This document shows positions 5,548 to 7,002 of a DNA stretch of 7,002 bases, in pieces. The position numbers and the translations under genes were made by a program. How positions within the stretch are numbered: position 1 is the stretch's first letter; each line of letters begins with the position of its first letter. Location of the stretch: the NCBI GenBank assembly GCA_030042765.1, contig JASHZA010000310.1, positions 1 through 7,002 on the forward strand. The letters are read 5' to 3'. This DNA comes from Candidatus Binataceae bacterium. GTDB taxonomy: Bacteria; Desulfobacterota; Binatia; Binatales; Binataceae. The notes beneath the pieces were generated by a model, which made no database searches, was not told the origin of the DNA, and saw nothing but the letters and a program-made list of their open reading frames with translations.

Positions 5548-6759
5548 ATGAGCAAGCCGCTCGAAGGAATCAAGATCATTGAGATCGCCCAGGAGATCCA
5601 AGGACCCTTTGCAGGGCTCTTTCTCTCCGATCTGGGCGCCCAAATCACCAAAGTCGAGAACCGGGAAACAGGTGACCTGAGCCGCTGGCTGCTCGCGCAA
5701 CTGATCGGCGGTCCCGAGGTCAAGAATGCCGCCGTGTCGCATTACTTCACGGCGATGAACCGCGGCAAACGGAGCATCACGGTGGACCTCAAGAAACCAG
5801 AGGGCATCGAGATCGTGCGCCGGCTGGCGAAAACGCACGACGTCCTTCTGACCAACTATCGGCCCGGTGTACTCGACCGTTTGGGCCTCGGCTACGAAGA
5901 GCTATGCAAGCTCAATCCGCGCATCATTTTCGCGCAGGCGAGTTCCTGGGGACCAAAGGGCCCGTGGCGTACCCGGCCCAGCCGTGACACGCTCGCCCAG
6001 GCGGCCAGCGGCCTGATGTCCAAAACCGGGATGCCGAACGATCCCCCGCTGGCGGCCGGCGCCGCGATCGCCGACCAGGCCGGTGCCTTGACCCTCGCCG
6101 GCGGCGTGCTCGCTGCGCTCTTCGCGCGGGAGCGCACAGGCCAAGGCCAGCGCGTCGACGCGTCGATCTACGGCACGATGATCGCGGCACAGGGGTTCGA
6201 GCTCAACTATGCATCCCTCACCGGTACGGAACCGGATCGCGCGGGACGCGGGCATCCCTTCCTCCACGGCGTCTGGGGTGGCTTCCGCACCAAGGACGGC
6301 TTTATCTGCATCGCCGGCGTCGACGATCAGCGCTGGCCCCGCTTCTGCAAAATCATGGGAATCGAGGACGCGCAGAACGATCCGGAATGCAGCGACAACG
6401 CGACGCGTAACTTCCACGGCACCAAGATCGAGGCTATTCTGGACAAGATTTTCCCCAAAAAGACGACCGTCGAATGGCTTGAGGAGCTCACGGCCGCCGA
6501 CATCCTGGTAACCGAGGTCGCAACCCATCAGCAGGTATTGGCCAGCGAGCAGGCCCGCCTCAATGGCTACCTGATCGATCTCGATCATCCCGTCGCGGGC
6601 AAAATTACTGTCACCGGATGTCCAGTGTCGCTTAACGGTGAGGTCGCGCACACGTCGGAGCCCGCGCCCGAGCACGGCCAGCATACCGAGGAGATCCTGC
6701 TCGAGGCCGGCTATTCCTGGGAGGAGATCGGGACCTTGCGCGACAACGGCGTCATCTGA
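5548..6759 (+). CDS. CaiB/BaiF family (family III) acyl-CoA transferase
   Basis: The 403-residue protein is a family III CoA-transferase, which moves CoA between carboxylic acids and acyl-CoAs through an aspartyl-CoA thioester, usually as a dimer of interlocked rings. It begins with PLEGIKIIEIAQEIQGPFAGLFLSDLGAQITKVE (4-37). It continues with ENRETGDLSRW (37-47), NRGKRSITVDLKKPEG (71-86), NYRPGVLDRLGLGYEEL (103-119), PSRDTLAQAASGLM (144-157) in which Asp147 matches the catalytic Asp of formyl-CoA transferase and CaiB, and GQGQRVDASIYGTMI (198-212). It ends with SWEEIGTLRDNGVI. Length is typical (about 400). ATG 5548 is chosen because homology starts there and GAGGAG lies upstream. The acyl substrate cannot be deduced. 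It is followed after 97 nt by a small protein often seen near catabolic genes, which suggests degradation of an organic acid or aromatic compound. Confidence 0.95.
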   Translation: MSKPLEGIKIIEIAQEIQGPFAGLFLSDLGAQITKVENRETGDLSRWLLAQLIGGPEVKNAAVSHYFTAMNRGKRSITVDLKKPEGIEIVRRLAKTHDVLLTNYRPGVLDRLGLGYEELCKLNPRIIFAQASSWGPKGPWRTRPSRDTLAQAASGLMSKTGMPNDPPLAAGAAIADQAGALTLAGGVLAALFARERTGQGQRVDASIYGTMIAAQGFELNYASLTGTEPDRAGRGHPFLHGVWGGFRTKDGFICIAGVDDQRWPRFCKIMGIEDAQNDPECSDNATRNFHGTKIEAILDKIFPKKTTVEWLEELTAADILVTEVATHQQVLASEQARLNGYLIDLDHPVAGKITVTGCPVSLNGEVAHTSEPAPEHGQHTEEILLEAGYSWEEIGTLRDNGVI

Positions 6760-6770
6760 GGCACCTCAGG

Positions 6771-6801
6771 TTGGACACCTCGCGGGCCACGGGATTACAA
6801 T
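6771..6801 (+). promoter_or_regulatory. Weak promoter candidate before the EthD-like gene
   Basis: TTGGAC (6771-6776) and TACAAT (6796-6801) are separated by 19 nt, longer than ideal. Transcription would start near 6808, giving a leader of about 49 nt that includes the strong Shine-Dalgarno GGAGGAG (6843-6849). The gene could equally be co-transcribed with the CoA-transferase. Confidence 0.3.
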
Positions 6802-6856
6802 CGCGCACAGCCCGGTCATTGGCCGCCGGCGACAAATCCTGCGGAGGAGAACAGCG

Positions 6857-7002
6857 ATGGCAAAGTACACGTTCGTGGTATTAACCAACCCGACGCCCGG
6901 TAAGGAAGCCGAGTACAACGAATGGTACAACAAGCAGCATATCCCCGACGTGCTGAATATTCCCGGCCTGGTGTGCGCGCAGCGCTTTCGCATCGCCGCG
7001 GA
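6857..7002 (+). CDS. Small EthD/dimeric alpha-beta-barrel-like protein, 3' truncated by window
   Basis: The first 48 codons are visible and the gene runs off the right edge. It starts MAKYTFVVLTNPTPGKEAEYNEWYNKQHIPDVL when read in three short pieces: MAKYTFVVLTNP, TPGKEAEYNEWY, NKQHIPDVL. It then continues to NIPGLVCAQRFRIAA. A beta strand, a helix with the EYNEWYNxxHIPDVL pattern and a second strand PGLVCAQRFRI are typical of the ferredoxin-like dimeric alpha-beta barrel superfamily (EthD and related DUF families). Members are often found in catabolic gene clusters, but their exact role is usually unknown. The start is well defined: GGAGGAG ends 7 nt before the ATG. It lies 97 nt downstream of the CoA-transferase gene on the same strand. 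Confidence 0.85.
   Translation, partial: MAKYTFVVLTNPTPGKEAEYNEWYNKQHIPDVLNIPGLVCAQRFRIAA

Noticed and set aside
5307..5723. Upstream extension of the methyltransferase reading frame to an ATG at 5723 (401 residues in all)
   Set aside because: It lies antisense to the CoA-transferase gene and its promoter region, has no recognisable domain, and family similarity begins at the ATG at 5306.
5902..6684. Minus-strand frame of 260 codons antisense to the CoA-transferase gene
   Set aside because: It sits wholly inside a gene with intact CaiB/BaiF motifs and shows no family signature of its own.
6757..6768. TGAGG-CA-CCTCA inverted repeat at the CoA-transferase stop codon as a terminator
   Set aside because: The arms are only 5 bp, the 2-nt loop is too tight for a normal hairpin, and no T-run follows.
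1..7002. CRISPR arrays, insertion sequences, tRNA or rRNA genes, defence systems
   Set aside because: No spaced direct repeats, transposase-like frames, cloverleaf-like segments or toxin/nuclease-like proteins were seen. The space is filled by ordinary metabolic genes.

Overview
The window is a GC-rich, gene-dense bacterial chromosome segment with no RNA gene, mobile element or CRISPR array that I can see. It holds the end of one gene, six complete genes and the beginning of another. Protein content (purH-purD, a YrdC-domain protein, a DUF1015 protein, a CaiB/BaiF CoA-transferase, a small EthD-like protein) fits a free-living bacterium, possibly a soil or sediment lineage of the broad delta-proteobacterial, Desulfobacterota or Binatota kind. 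That placement is a guess from protein flavour and codon bias, not a demonstrated assignment.

Bases 1-4491 (+ strand) form a housekeeping block. They contain the 3' end of purH, then purD, a threonylcarbamoyl-AMP synthase (TsaC/Sua5/YrdC type), a DUF1015 protein and a histidine-phosphatase family protein. From purD onward the genes are tightly packed (36-nt gap, ATGA overlap, 1-nt gap) and probably form one transcript. A 69-nt gap separates purH from purD. It carries a perfect extended -10 element (TGGTATAAT) only 8 nt before the purD ATG, preceded by a perfect 7-bp inverted repeat. This suggests a separate, possibly regulated and possibly leaderless purD promoter.

Bases 4518-5306 (- strand) encode a class I SAM-dependent methyltransferase. 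It converges on the phosphatase gene with only 26 nt between the stop codons. Its ATG has no Shine-Dalgarno, but a TANNNT box sits 8 nt upstream, the same spacing as at purD.

Bases 5307-5547 are a divergent intergenic region with a good sigma70-type promoter candidate facing right and a perfect 13-nt palindrome. Bases 5548-6759 (+) encode a CaiB/BaiF (family III) acyl-CoA transferase. After a 97-nt gap, the beginning of a small EthD/dimeric alpha-beta-barrel-like protein runs off the right edge. The CoA-transferase and this protein look like the beginning of a catabolic (acyl-CoA) module unrelated to the purine block.

I found no clear previously undescribed system. The most interesting signals are the purD promoter/inverted-repeat arrangement, the shared leaderless-like start architecture, and a DUF1015 gene of unknown function translationally coupled to t6A and purine biosynthesis genes.
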